From: Schistocerca nitens
Taxonomy: Eukaryota; Arthropoda; Insecta; Orthoptera; Acrididae
DNA: 64,000 nt
NCBI RefSeq assembly: GCF_023898315.1
Contig: NC_064622.1
Coordinates: forward strand, 79,113,387-79,177,386
Direction of reading: 5' to 3'
Shown here: positions 22,345-32,835 of the stretch, piece after piece
Numbering within the stretch: the stretch's first letter is position 1
How the letters are laid out: each line of letters opens with the position of its first letter
Notes under the pieces: model-generated
Told to the model about the DNA's origin: nothing
Seen by the model: only the letters and a program-made list of their open reading frames with translations
The model's database searches: none
Program-made: the position numbers and the translations under genes

Positions 22345-23150
22345 TGTAATATCCCCACAGAAAATTACCCTCCACCACGCAATAATTAATAATGGTCAAT
22401 CAAATCATCCACAATTATTCACTTTTGAAAAATATCTGATCGGATTTTCTAGTAATATATGCGCCGACAGCTCGTCGACGCCAAGGAATTTTTCTAGTAC
22501 GTTTATTCTTCGGAACAACAGAGATACAGAGATGTATGCTCCATGGTTAATATAGAGGGATAAGGGAACAGCTTCGGAAGTATCGGTTGGAAGATTGTCG
22601 GGTTGTTAAAAGAGACATATTTACTCTTCCTCTCGCTAAAACGAGCTATTAACGTTTGTGCCGCTAGCGTGATAGGTAAAGAGAAAGAAAAAACTGTAAA
22701 AGCAAATTACATAAGACTTGGAATCCACAGAAAACGGAACATGTAACGGAGATGGATTCAATATACAATTTTCCTCAGAAATAAGGTTTGTGACCATTTT
22801 ATTCTAGAGTGAATGACGAATGAGTTCTCTGTCTGAATCAATGATGGTTGTCTTGGCCCTGTAATTAGTGGGGAAGTTTCAGCTGTGACAAAGAGAGCCT
22901 GCAATCTCCGAGTTTTTATAAATCGTCCAAAAAGGCTTCGTCCACATCTGAAATTCTAAATCTGTCGTAAACTGAACGAATTGTTCAAACGATCGATTTT
23001 CCCAACTGAATGCAGCGCTTAATAATAATAACAAATGTAAAGATCTTTTCTAGCAAGCCAGCCGCTGAATATTAAGATGAAGGGCTCCACCAGAGATTCT
23101 ACTAGGCTGATTTCACGTAAATAATATATTTAAACTGTACACAGATAACG

Positions 23151-23199
<49 letters not shown>

Positions 23200-23433
23200 T
23201 GAAATTCGAGAAATTACTCATAATCCTCCATTAGCATAATTGTTTGTCTGTCTTTTCACGGATCAGCCTAAACATAAAACCGAAGGCCCTGACTTAATTG
23301 TACCGATTTATGTGTGAGAGTGAAGGAGTAATAAAGGCGACAGATACACCTCTGTACAGACAAAACATTACACCAAGTTAGCGGCAAGCTGCATTCACAT
23401 ACTTTCATAATTTACAGTAGAGAATTCATTATA
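22345..23433 (+). repeat. LTR-B 5' LTR
   Basis: 1089 bp, beginning TGTAATATCC and ending CATTATA. Includes a (GA)n tract at about 23155-23195. Confidence 0.88.
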
Positions 23434-23434
23434 A

Positions 23435-23474
23435 TGGCGACCATGACAGGACTTGAACCTGCAATCTTCGGATC
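23435..23474 (+). promoter_or_regulatory. LTR-B primer-binding site extended into a tRNA complement
   Basis: TGGCGACCATGACAGGACTT starts one base after the 5' LTR. Read on the minus strand the 40 bases form the 3' part of a tRNA ending CCA: acceptor CATGGTCG, T-arm GCAGG-TTCAAGT-CCTGT, variable region AAGATT and the 3' side of the anticodon arm. From memory it resembles arthropod tRNA-Arg (UCG). A normal primer site uses about 18 bases, so the match is twice as long as expected. Integrase coding sequence starts three bases later (ATG 23477). Confidence 0.7.
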
Positions 23475-23476
23475 AG

Positions 23477-24601
23477 ATGGCAAATTATTACAAGCTGGTA
23501 AATGGCGTATTATTTTTCCGCTGTGGAAGGCCAAACAAAGTCCGTTGGTGTGTTTGTATACCTGAGGCACAAATAGAGAAACTTGTATGGTTCACTCATT
23601 TAACCTGGGGACATTTCGGTGTGACAAAATGTGCAGACAAGATAAGTGGGTACTGTTATTTTCCCAACATAAACCGCAGAGAGCATGAGGTCTTAAAGAG
23701 GTGCATAATCTGTCAAAAAACAAAGCCGGATTCAAAAGGGACTAAGCACCCATTATGCTCTATATTAGTACAAGAACCAAAAGAATTAATTTCGTGCGAT
23801 CTGTGTGGACCGTTACCTACTTCAAGAGGTGGTGTTAAATATGTGTTGGCATTTCTCGATGTGTGTACGAAATATGTAAAGCTACACCCAATAAAGGCGG
23901 CTACAGCCAAAGTAATTGTATTAAGATTGATAAAGGATTATCTTCCACATGTTGGTACACCTAAGGCGATCATAACAGACAATGCTAAAATATTCACGGG
24001 ACTCCGATGGAAGCAGACTTTGTCTCAAGTCGGTGTGAAACACATACTAACATCATTTTACCACCCACAAGGCAATTTGGTTGAGAGGATTTTTAGAGAA
24101 TTCAATCGATTTATGAGGACGTATTGCCATAATAAGCAAACTGCGTGGGCAAATTATGTGGAAGAGTTTGAGCAGATATACAATAACATGCCCCACTCCT
24201 CAACTGGATATACGCCTCGTGAATTGATGTTCGAAGCAAAAGAGGAAAACTTCTGGACTGACCAAATCCCCAAAACTCAGGAAACTGAGATGCCTTGGGA
24301 AGAAAAAATAAGACAAGCTATCATAAATATGACGAAAAAAGCTGATCAGAGAAAACAACGATATGACAAATTAATCAAGAGGGTACAGACATACCATGTC
24401 GGAGAGAAGGTACTAGTCAAACGACATACCAAATCATCCGTAATAAAGAAAAGTATAAAGAAATGGGAGTTACTATATACTGGCCCATACATTATCCTAC
24501 AAATTCCGAATCCTGGAGCTTATCTGTTAGCATACCCGGGATCGAACAAAATAAAAGGGTTATTTTCTCATAACGACTTAAAAAAATATAATGAAGATTA
24601 G
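23477..24601 (+). CDS. LTR-B integrase (partial pol)
   Basis: Open frame of about 374 codons from the ATG at 23477, without stops. N-terminal His-Cys finger: HLTWGHFGVTKC then CIICQK. Catalytic core: LISCDLCGPLP (first Asp), AIITDNAKIF (second Asp), and HPQGNLVERIFREFN (Glu). I count 34 residues between the second Asp and the Glu, one less than the common 35, because SNGLVE reads GNLVE. A C-terminal region has YHVGEKVLVKRH and WELLYTGPYIILQIPNPGAYLLAYPG, typical of retroelement integrase ends. It is the only surviving gene of the element, and its upstream pol partners are missing. The frame is unusually well kept for this window. Confidence 0.85.
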   Translation: MANYYKLVNGVLFFRCGRPNKVRWCVCIPEAQIEKLVWFTHLTWGHFGVTKCADKISGYCYFPNINRREHEVLKRCIICQKTKPDSKGTKHPLCSILVQEPKELISCDLCGPLPTSRGGVKYVLAFLDVCTKYVKLHPIKAATAKVIVLRLIKDYLPHVGTPKAIITDNAKIFTGLRWKQTLSQVGVKHILTSFYHPQGNLVERIFREFNRFMRTYCHNKQTAWANYVEEFEQIYNNMPHSSTGYTPRELMFEAKEENFWTDQIPKTQETEMPWEEKIRQAIINMTKKADQRKQRYDKLIKRVQTYHVGEKVLVKRHTKSSVIKKSIKKWELLYTGPYIILQIPNPGAYLLAYPGSNKIKGLFSHNDLKKYNED

Positions 24602-26517
24602 AAGATAGGGAGGAATGGTGTTCCGAGTGATAGAGATGAATGCTCGTAAAAAACATAACAATAAACTGTGTGTGTAGTGTTAGAAACTTTTAAATTGAAA
24701 TAGTTAATCAGTGACATAGAGTATAGAAATAGTGACTAACTATTACTATCGAGTGTTGTAAAGAAGATAGTGGAGATAGGCTTCACCTGTGGTTTGGGTG
24801 AACATGGAACTTTAGCATTGCTAATGTTATCAAGATTTATATAGGATCTAACTGACCTTCAAGAAGAATGAAATGTTTCCCGCAAATGACGCTGAATAAT
24901 CGAAAGAGGTTCCGAGTGAATATTCATATATAATCTCATGTGAACGCTTAGATGTGTAAACGTGTGAAGGGATGTGTTGTGGCAGTAAATCGTGAGTGAC
25001 GGTTAACGCCGCAAAGATAATTTCCCGCGCAAAACAGTTGACGTCGGCGCGAGAGTTAAAATCGATATAGACGACACAGACATGCTTTGTAAGAGACTCG
25101 CACCAAACGCGAGGGTAAACTGATTCATGTTGAACTTTAAAAGGAAAAGGTGTTATAATTAGAAGTTAAGAGTTTTTAATTTATTAATGAATGATTAAAA
25201 AAAAGTAATATTCATAGAATTAGTAGTAATTTAATGGTTCGTGTTCGTTTGGGAATTTTGTTTGAAAAATCCATTTCCATATATGAGCATGGGTGAACGC
25301 CGGATAAATCAGAGAATAAATGAAAGAAGTGAATCTGCATTCCTCAATGCTAATAACTTTTACATTTCAGCACTCAGGCGGAGAAATATATGTATTTAGA
25401 ATAAAAAGTTTTTGAGTATAGATAAATTATATGACTTATCAAGGAAATATGGATTATGTCTTTATATAAAATGAACTACACTTTCCATTATTCGATGATT
25501 TGAATCCAAAATCTATTGTAAGTTGCATGAATCCTTTAAATTACGAAGAACAAATCAGTGATAGAAAATCTGTTAGAACTTTTGGACTTATAAGCACAAG
25601 TGGGGAGGCAAAGTCAAAAGGAGTATTCAAACGAGAGTGAATCGGATGATGCTTTTGGCAACATCATTAGTTAATGGTTGAATTCCTTGAAGTGCGTCGT
25701 AACAAAAAGGATCCATGAAGCCATAAGGATTTTGCTTTCAAAAAGGAGAATCTTGGATGGTGCAACCTAACCAGTTCTCTTCCAGGAAGAGTTTCCCTTT
25801 TGGTCATTGCTAATTCTTTTGGAATGAATGTTGCATGTGAATTCGAGTATCCCTGTTCCTTCTACTCTTCCTATTGTGGGCCGCGTAGAAGATCAACTAC
25901 AAAGGGGGCCGCGTAGAAGACCGACTACAAATGTGGACTTCGGGGACATGCAAGACCCGGGGGAGTTTAGCACCGCAAGATATTGTCCTAGGAACAAGAT
26001 TGTAAAACGAGAATTCACGTTATTTATTGTAAAACATTTTTTTTTTGCTAGAGGCACAAACCACTCTTCTCCAAATCGTGATACAAATTGATCCCTGTCT
26101 TTCCTTTAGAGATCTATTTCAAAATTATATTTTTTTTTCCTTCTATAGGCTTTCCTATCTTCTATGTACCGTAGGCTGGGGGTCTAGGCTTAAGAGGTTT
26201 TCCAAGGTTTCCCTGCTTAAGAAAGTTCCCGAATGGGTAGATCCTGATAACAGTTGCATGAAAGATCATCTTCCTTGGTTGTGCACAGCAAACATAACAC
26301 CTAGATGCACGTAAAAGCAATACAGCCGCGGTATCTGTCTCTTCATTTCTTCTGTCTTCAACATTTCTTTTCTTCGTCTGTCTCAAACATAATATTCCTT
26401 TTCAGTCGGAGGACTGACAATCATCACTTCCGGGTTATCCACGCTAATAGATAGCTCGCGAAGTGTGTTCGGGGAATCAAAATTGAGCTCACAAACTTCG
26501 CTCGCTGCGAGGGGCAT
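24602..26517. other. LTR-B internal non-coding region
   Basis: About 1.9 kb between integrase and the 3' LTR. Only short frames occur (25828-26091 and 26045-26314), with no env-like signal peptide, membrane segment or cleavage site seen. It contains a short direct repeat, GGGCCGCGTAGAAGA, twice near 25876-25920. Confidence 0.6.
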
Positions 26518-27323
26518 TGTAATATCCCCATGGAAAATTACCCTCCACCATGCAATAATTAATAATGGTCAATCAAATCATCCACAATTATTCACTTTTG
26601 AAAAATATCTGATCGGATTTTCTAGTAATATATGCGCCGACAGCTCGTCGACGCCAAGGTATTTTTCTAGTAAGTTTATTCTTTGGAATAACAGAGATAC
26701 AGAGATGTATGCTCCATGGTTATTATAGAGGGATAAGGGAACAGCTTCGGAAGTATCGGTTGGAAGATTGTCGGGTTGTTAAAAGAGACATATTTACTCT
26801 TCCTCTCGCTAAAATGAGCTATTAACGTTTGTGCCGCTAGCGTGATAGGTAAAGAGAAAGAAAAAACTGTAAAAGCAAATTACATAAGACTTGGAATCCA
26901 CAGAAAACGGAACATGTAACGGAGATGGATTCAATATACAATTTTCCTCAGAAATAAGGTTTGTGACCATTTTATTCTAGAGTGAATGACGAATGAGTTC
27001 TCTGTCTGAATCAATGATGGTTGTCTTGGCCCTGTAATTAGTGGGGAAGTTTCAGCTGTGACGAAGAGAGCCTGCAATCTCCGAGTTTTTATAAATCATC
27101 CAAAAAGGCTTCGTCCACATCTGAAATTCTAAATCTGTCGTAAACTGAACGAATTGTTCAAACAATCAATTTTCCCAACTGAATGCAGCGCTTAATAATA
27201 ATAACAAATGTAAAGATCTTTTCTAGCAAGCCAGCCGCTGAATATTAAGACGAAGGGCTCCACCAGAGATTCTACTAGGCTGATTTCACGTAAATAATAT
27301 ATTTAAACTGTACACAGATAACG

Positions 27324-27380
<57 letters not shown>

Positions 27381-27614
27381 TGAAATTCGAGAAATTACTC
27401 AGAATCCTCCATTAGCATAATTGTTTGTCTGTCTTTTCACGGATCAGCCTAAACATAAAACCGAAGGCCCTGACTTAATTGTACCGATTTATGTGTGAGA
27501 GTGAAGGAGTAATAAAGGTGACAGATACACCTCTGTACAGACAAAACATTACACCAAGTTAGCGGCAAGCTGCATTCACATACTTTCATCATTTATAGTA
27601 GAGAATTCATTATA
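26518..27614 (+). repeat. LTR-B 3' LTR
   Basis: 1097 bp, matching 22345-23433 apart from a longer (GA)n tract (about 27326-27376) and scattered substitutions. It is preceded by GCGAGGGGCAT, a short purine-rich tract that may be the plus-strand primer. Confidence 0.88.
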
Positions 27615-28037
27615 CACACAAAGTCTCAGTTTTCCGGAAGGTTTTGGCAAAATTACTAAGGGCGAGGCCCAGAGAGAAGCCTGCACATGTTCAATCACAC
27701 CTTGTGATTCCAAATCATTTAATGTTCTTGCGACCTCATCACGCAATGGGTGGGGAACATTGTGTGCTCTGAAAAATTTCGGTGGCGCATTTACTTTCAG
27801 TTCCAAATGTGCTTTATAGTTTGTAGCGCAACCAAGGCCCGGTGCAAAAATGTCTGCAAATTCTTCACATAGACGAGAAACACTGGCTGAAGGCACAGTC
27901 TGGTTCACTGATAGGACCTGATTGACTATAGACAAGTTAAACAACTGAAATAAATCTAAACCAAACAAGTTCACTGCAGAAGAAGAACGAAGTACGAAAA
28001 AATGACACAAGTTTTGTTTGTCCCTTGTATGTTGCAA
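27615..28037 (-). pseudogene. Gypsy A RT, N-terminal part
   Basis: Contains LCEEFADIFAPGLGC, HPLRDEVARTLNDLESQGVIEH, then WASPLVILPKPSGKLRLCV, the first RT blocks. It stops at the exact codon for Val where the LTR-B element has inserted (CACA duplicated at 22341-22344 and 27615-27618). The RT continues at 22344 as DFKATVNPQL. Confidence 0.85.
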
Positions 28038-28800
28038 GAAGGCTGCACTGTCCTAACACAGGGATATTCTGACCTGAATAACTATTTAACGTAACATTTG
28101 CGGCACGCAACGGAGGTGTGCCCAGTTGTTTGTACGTGTCTTTATTGATCAATGAAACTGCAGCTCCGGTATCGAGCTGGAATGGGATCACGTTGCCACG
28201 AATGTCCAAATCGACCAAAAATTTATTGTCCTGTTGACGACAAGAGCGACTGTCTCGTGCAACGTGAACAGGCACTGGTACAGAATCACTTGCTAATTGA
28301 CGTGATTTCCGGCGACGTCGACACACACTTTTTGTGGGACGCACACAGTCACTTTTAGAGAGAGTGGCACTGGGCGGAGTGGAATTAACGACATGAACGT
28401 CCATGGGCGAAGGTTCACGAGCCTGAGTATTCTTGGTTCGATTCCGGTGCGAAGCAAAGGGCCTGGAATGGTTGTTAGTGTCCGATCTGAGCTTTTTCTG
28501 GCAAACACTTTGAACATGTACTTTTCTATTATAGAAAAAGCAAATAGCTTGGCGTGACGGGCAATTCTCACGCGAATGTCTAGTAGCACACCGCGGGCAT
28601 GATTTTAGCACTGCATTTGCTTGCTGCCGCGGGACACGTGGTTGAGATCGTGGCGGCAGCTGCGCAGACGAGCACGAGGGCTGTTTACTGTTCCGTGCAG
28701 CGCGCCCGGCGGGCCGGTTAATGTGACACACGGCTGGCGAAGTTGCAAATGATTCCTGAGCAAAGTCAAGTGTGTCTTGCCTATCCAATATGTCTATCAC
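27937..28800 (-). pseudogene. Gypsy A nucleocapsid zinc finger and protease
   Basis: A 287-codon frame. It carries CPRCATRHSRENCP and a second finger-like CFFYNRKVHVQSVC, a nucleocapsid knuckle in which the usual Cys-Gly-Lys core has decayed. Further on, FQLDTGAAVSLINKDTYKQL is an aspartic protease active site (DTGA) intact at the Asp. A basic stretch near the middle (PTKSVCRRRRKSRQ) separates them. The frame runs into a different one before RT. Confidence 0.8.
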
Positions 28801-29408
28801 TTGTTGAAGGGAGGGATTCCCTTATACGAACATCAGAAACATTCTGTGCAGTTGCATCACGCACCATAGTATCTGAATAAGGGAGTCCACATTCACACTC
28901 AAAAGCACAATCCCTAGTAAGGCCTTGCAACCCACTCCCGATTAGTTTGACCGGCCGTACGTTTTGTACGAAAGAAAGTATACCTTTTTGCAACTACATT
29001 GACTGATTCCTTGAAATATGCATCTAAAGCAGACAAAATTTCTTCGTAGGACAGAGTTGCTACGTCACAGCGGGGAAATAATTTCACTATCACACGGTAC
29101 GTCTGCACGCCGACACATGACAATAAGTGAGGCTGCCACTCATTACCTTGAATTCTGTAGGCGGTGAGATGGAATCCAAATTGGCGTGACCACTCCGTCC
29201 AGCTTTCCAGTGCGGCATCGAACTGACGAAAAGGTGGTGCAACTGCATGTTGTAGCTGCGGTAGCGGTGGAGCGGCGACTGCCGCATCGTTTTGCATTGC
29301 ACGTTGACCCTGGACGAGCTGTCCAAGGGCATCCAATAACGCCTGCGTCTGCTGATTCTGCAAGCGATAAAATTCGGACAGTACACCTGGAGATTGTGGC
29401 GAAGCCAT
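28781..29408 (-). pseudogene. Gypsy A gag
   Basis: The gag frame opens with MASPQSPGVLSEFYRLQNQQ at 29408, about 60 bases inside the 5' LTR. It runs 164 codons with a coiled, Gln-rich start and a capsid-like block (WTEWSRQFGFHL, YRVIVKLFPRCDVATLSYEE). It breaks near 28914 and resumes in another frame as GLTRDCAFECECGLPYSDTMVRDA. The same blocks occur in Gypsy B at 43402-43975, so the two are from sister lineages. Two frameshifts make gag non-functional here. Confidence 0.75.
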
Positions 29409-29450
29409 GACACAAGTAAATTAGGGCAATACGAACGCTAAATCCCCTTT

Positions 29451-29465
29451 TGAGACTCGTCGCCA
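29451..29465 (-). promoter_or_regulatory. Gypsy A primer-binding site
   Basis: TGGCGACGAGTCTCA read on the minus strand, four bases after the 5' LTR. It begins TGG, complementary to a tRNA CCA end. The donor tRNA is not assigned. Confidence 0.6.
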
Positions 29466-29469
29466 AATA

Positions 29470-29953
29470 TGTTGTGTCTAGACAAGACAGCCTAGACACA
29501 ATGAGAGGGAGCCGAAAGGCATGCGCTTAAACTCACGCAGGCTGGTGTGAGGTCTGAAACAGGATACGTAATGAATGCTATAAAGAAAAGTACGTAGCTT
29601 CTGGAATACTTAACTTTAATCCACATTTGTAGAACATCGCTCTTGATGATACATTAATAGAATCTCAATATCAATTGAATACGGCGCCTTGCTAGGTCGT
29701 AGCAAATGTAGCTGAAGGCTATGCTAACTATCGTCTCGGCAAATGAGAGCGTATTTGTCAGTGAACCATTGCTATGAACGTCGATTGTACAACTGGGGCG
29801 AGTGCTAGTACATCTCTCTAGATCTGCCGTGTGGTGGCGCTCGGTCTGCTATCACTGACAGTGGCGACATGCGGGTCCAACTTATACTACCGGACCGCGG
29901 CCGATTTAAAAGGCTACCACCTAGCAACTGTGGTGTCTGGCAGTGACACCACA
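29470..29953 (-). repeat. Gypsy A 5' LTR
   Basis: 484 bp partner of 19041-19524, same length and ends. Followed internally, on the minus strand, by a primer-binding-like TGGCGACGAG. Confidence 0.9.
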
Positions 29954-30289
29954 GACACCATCATCATTTAACCATACAGTAAAGCAGCATGCCCTCGGGA
30001 AAAATTATGGCTGTAGTTTCCCCTTGCTTTCAGCCGTTCGCAGTACCAGCAAAGCAAGGCTTTTTTGGTTAGTGTTACAAGGCCAGATCAGTCAATCATC
30101 CAGACTGTTGCCCCTGAAACTACTGAAAAGGCTGCTGCCCCTCTTCAGCAACCACACGTTTGTCTGGCCTCTCAACAGATACCCCTCTGTTGTGGTTGCA
30201 CCTATGGTACGGCTATCAGTATCGCTGAGGCACGCAAGCCTCTCCACCAATGGCAAGGTCCATGGTTCATGGGGGGAGGGGGGGGGGTA
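29954..30289 (-). mobile_element. RTE-type LINE 5' leader (continues 16054-19040)
   Basis: The first ~340 bp of the LINE interrupted by Gypsy A. It is clearly homologous to 52176-52520: CCATGAACCATGGACCTTGCC, the GGGGTATCTGTTGAGAGGCC block and GATGATTGACTGATCTGGCC are shared. It begins, on the minus strand, at a C run (plus-strand G run 30270-30289), the same start as the plus-strand copy, so this is a natural 5' end. Confidence 0.8.
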
Positions 30290-31534
30290 TACTATGTATA
30301 ACATTTGCTTACTTTTTGGTGGTACATCCTAGCTCCAGACCAGGCTTCTTACACTTTGTCAGAAGCCATGGGCTTACCTTCCTATTTAACTTATCTCTTC
30401 ATCATTTCTGCTACTGTCTTCCATTATGCTCCACAAGTATTCACAATTTCCCACAGCCAAATAAGGTATAAAATACAAAATTGTATTTCATAAATTTTTT
30501 AGTATCGTCTGTAGTTTTAAATATAAAAAATCAATCTGAACTTTAATTACACTAATGTCTCTTGTTTTATTTTAGTTACGTAATTAATTACAGTTTGGAT
30601 TTGGTTACATTCAGTGACAGTACAAATCTCTTGCTTTATCCAACTACATACGTAAAATTTACAAATAAGGCCTTAAATTCCGAAAATTGGAAATTTGTGT
30701 GGTGTAAACAATTGGAGAGTTGATTAGAAATGTAATTAGACAGGATATTAATTACAAGGAGGACATAAAAATAGATAACAAATGAAAATACATCACTTGG
30801 TAATAACTTTAAGCTGTTTCTCAAGATAATGGTGATCTCTGTGTCAACCCACCAATCAACTGCAATTAAGGTAATTAGAGGTGTCAACCACTTACATCAA
30901 CATTTCTACAGCCTCTTAATATTTGTCACCAGATATTTAACACTTCAATATCTTGATTAAACATCAAACTCAGCACCTGTACATAATTTTGTTAATAACA
31001 ACAATCCTCTGACAATCACGATAATGTATGTCCTTCCAGAACATTCTATGTGCTTTCACAATGAATACAAAGTGTTTTAGCAAATTTGACAGAATGATAT
31101 ATACAAAGACACACATACTAGTCCCTAGGAAGCACTGACTCGTCTGACAGCCACCTGCATGGGGGGGGGGGGAAAGGGTGGTATCAGTCTCTTCATTAGA
31201 GCCTTGGGGAAGGCTGTAATGTTATAATTTCTACTAGAGAGAAAATTTAAAAGTAAAATCCACTTCAAATACAACAAAACCATATGTCACATAAAAATGT
31301 AGTACATTTTGTTATAACTAATATTTTCTCAAAAAAATTTGATTATGAAATAATATTTTGTGTATGTATTAAGAATGTTCTCAGTTCACTTGAATTTCAA
31401 TTACATTTTGAATAACTCTCATATTACATTTATAAAAATAGAATTAAATAGTTCCACAGATCAACTGTCTCTGTTTTCACATGTATGATGTTTTGTGAAA
31501 AATTTATGCTTCTGTTGACATTTGTTATTTGTTT
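30290..31534. other. AT-rich stretch without recognisable genes
   Basis: Short frames only and no motif recognised. A G run occurs at about 31160-31171. Confidence 0.55.
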
Positions 31535-32107
31535 TATCCAGGGTGTCTTTCCTAAGAGCTGTTAGATGCATTTTCTTTGGTGTTTCAGCAAATACTTACA
31601 ACTTTATTTCAGCCCAAACAAACAATGCTCATCATATGTTTCATGCAATGCCCAATGTTGACGGAAAGTATCTGTCTGTTTCCCATTACAAATTAAATGA
31701 ATTTTAAAGTGGAATTTTACATGCCCATTTGATAGAGCAGCCCAAGTTAGTCTAGTGCAGCATTTGTTTTATTGATATGTACGAGCAGGGACAATAAAAC
31801 TAAAAAGAATAACCAGCATCCAGCAGTGGCAGCACTGCCCTGGCCCTGGCTGACTGTTTTACTGCCTAGACTAATTTGGAAGTGCTTTATTGAATACGCA
31901 TGTAAATTTCCAATTTAAAAATAATTTTGTTTGTAATGGGAAACAAACTAATGCTTTCAATAGACACTGGGTATCACATGAAAGATGTAGTGAGCAGTAA
32001 TTGCTTGGGCTGACTCCAGCTACACAATGCAAAAAAGGAAATTGGAAATATCTGACAAGACACCAGAGAAAATATGCCTGATAGCTCTTAGAAAGACACC
32101 CAGTATA
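31535..32107. mobile_element. Foldback element with ~200 bp inverted arms
   Basis: The left arm (CCAGGGTGTCTTTCCTAAGA, then GTTTCCCATTACAAA and AGTCTAG) is matched in inverted order by the right arm (inverse of CTGGGTGTCTTTCTAAGAGC, then GTTTCCCATTACAAA and AGTCTAG). The arms are imperfect, about 210-240 bp each, and meet around a ~100 bp centre at 31760-31860. TA dinucleotides flank both ends, suggesting a Tc1/mariner-type duplication. No coding capacity. Probably a non-autonomous DNA element. Confidence 0.75.
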
Positions 32108-32830
32108 CGATAACAGTTCGTATTCAGCATTGTTACAATCATAAAAAATATAATTGAGTATTCACCTCAAGTGGAGTATTCATTTTTTTGTTAAGGAATG
32201 TCATTTGTCTGCTTTGGATTATCATATGCTTTGTGGGTATTCCCATAGTTTGTTGTCTTTAGACCTGAAAGCATCTCACTGTTTTTGTTTATTAGGGAAC
32301 AGGTATAGCATAAAATCCTACCTACACTTTGGGTGAGGATGTTCTCACCCGCAAGAGCAGAAAAACTTTTTAAAGTTCAGATGATTACAAAAGCATAGTA
32401 AAATTGATCAAATTGAATACACAACTTGTGTATACACAGAAAATGAACTAATATTAAAAGAAAACTTTAATTTTAATAAAATTATGGTAACATACATCTC
32501 TTTAACTTACTTGTGCACTGACAAAAGGCACAGGTAATGTTTCAAGAGCATGGAAAAATATTTTTCATTATACATTGTGTCCAGTGCCCCATTAATTTCG
32601 ATTAAACACAAGAACACTCATGTTATCACAGATTTATGATGATTTTGCTTGATCCTTCAGCCCACACAGAATGAAAGTACTGTCCACAGAGCCAGGTTAA
32701 AAATAATATTGCAAAGAAATATCTGTCTTCAACAGTAATACTCTCTTGTTATATTTAGTGCTGAAATTTTTTAGAAAAACATCATTCATTGTAAACAGTT
32801 CTTTTTCACAGTTCTGAAAAGGTAATTTCA
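32108..32830. other. AT-rich stretch without recognisable genes
   Basis: No motif recognised. Numerous stops in all frames. Confidence 0.5.
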
Positions 32831-32835
32831 AAATC

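Larger units (their letters stand above)
22345..27614 (+). mobile_element. LTR-B: internally deleted LTR retrotransposon
   Basis: A plus-strand element inserted in Gypsy A RT. It is bounded by two long LTRs (22345-23433 and 26518-27614) starting TGTAATATCCCCA and ending ATTCATTATA, with CACA duplicated outside (22341-22344 and 27615-27618). Between them are a tRNA-complementary segment, an integrase frame and about 1.9 kb without coding. Gag, protease, RT and RNase H are absent. The LTRs are nearly identical apart from GA-repeat length and scattered changes, suggesting a fairly recent insertion that needed proteins from other copies. Confidence 0.9.
19041..29953 (-). mobile_element. Gypsy A: Ty3/Gypsy LTR retrotransposon
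   Basis: A complete-structured LTR retrotransposon on the minus strand with two 484 bp LTRs (29470-29953 as 5', 19041-19524 as 3'). A perfect GACAC target duplication flanks it (19036-19040 and 29954-29958), placing it inside an RTE LINE. It has a primer-site-like TGGCGACGAG next to the 5' LTR and a G-rich tract next to the 3' LTR. Gene order gag, zinc finger, protease, RT, RNase H, integrase is that of Ty3/Gypsy. A second LTR element (22345-27614) splits its RT. Removing that insert leaves about 5.6 kb. The coding region has several frameshifts and a replaced integrase residue, but the LTRs differ at only a few positions, so decay is moderate. Confidence 0.9.
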
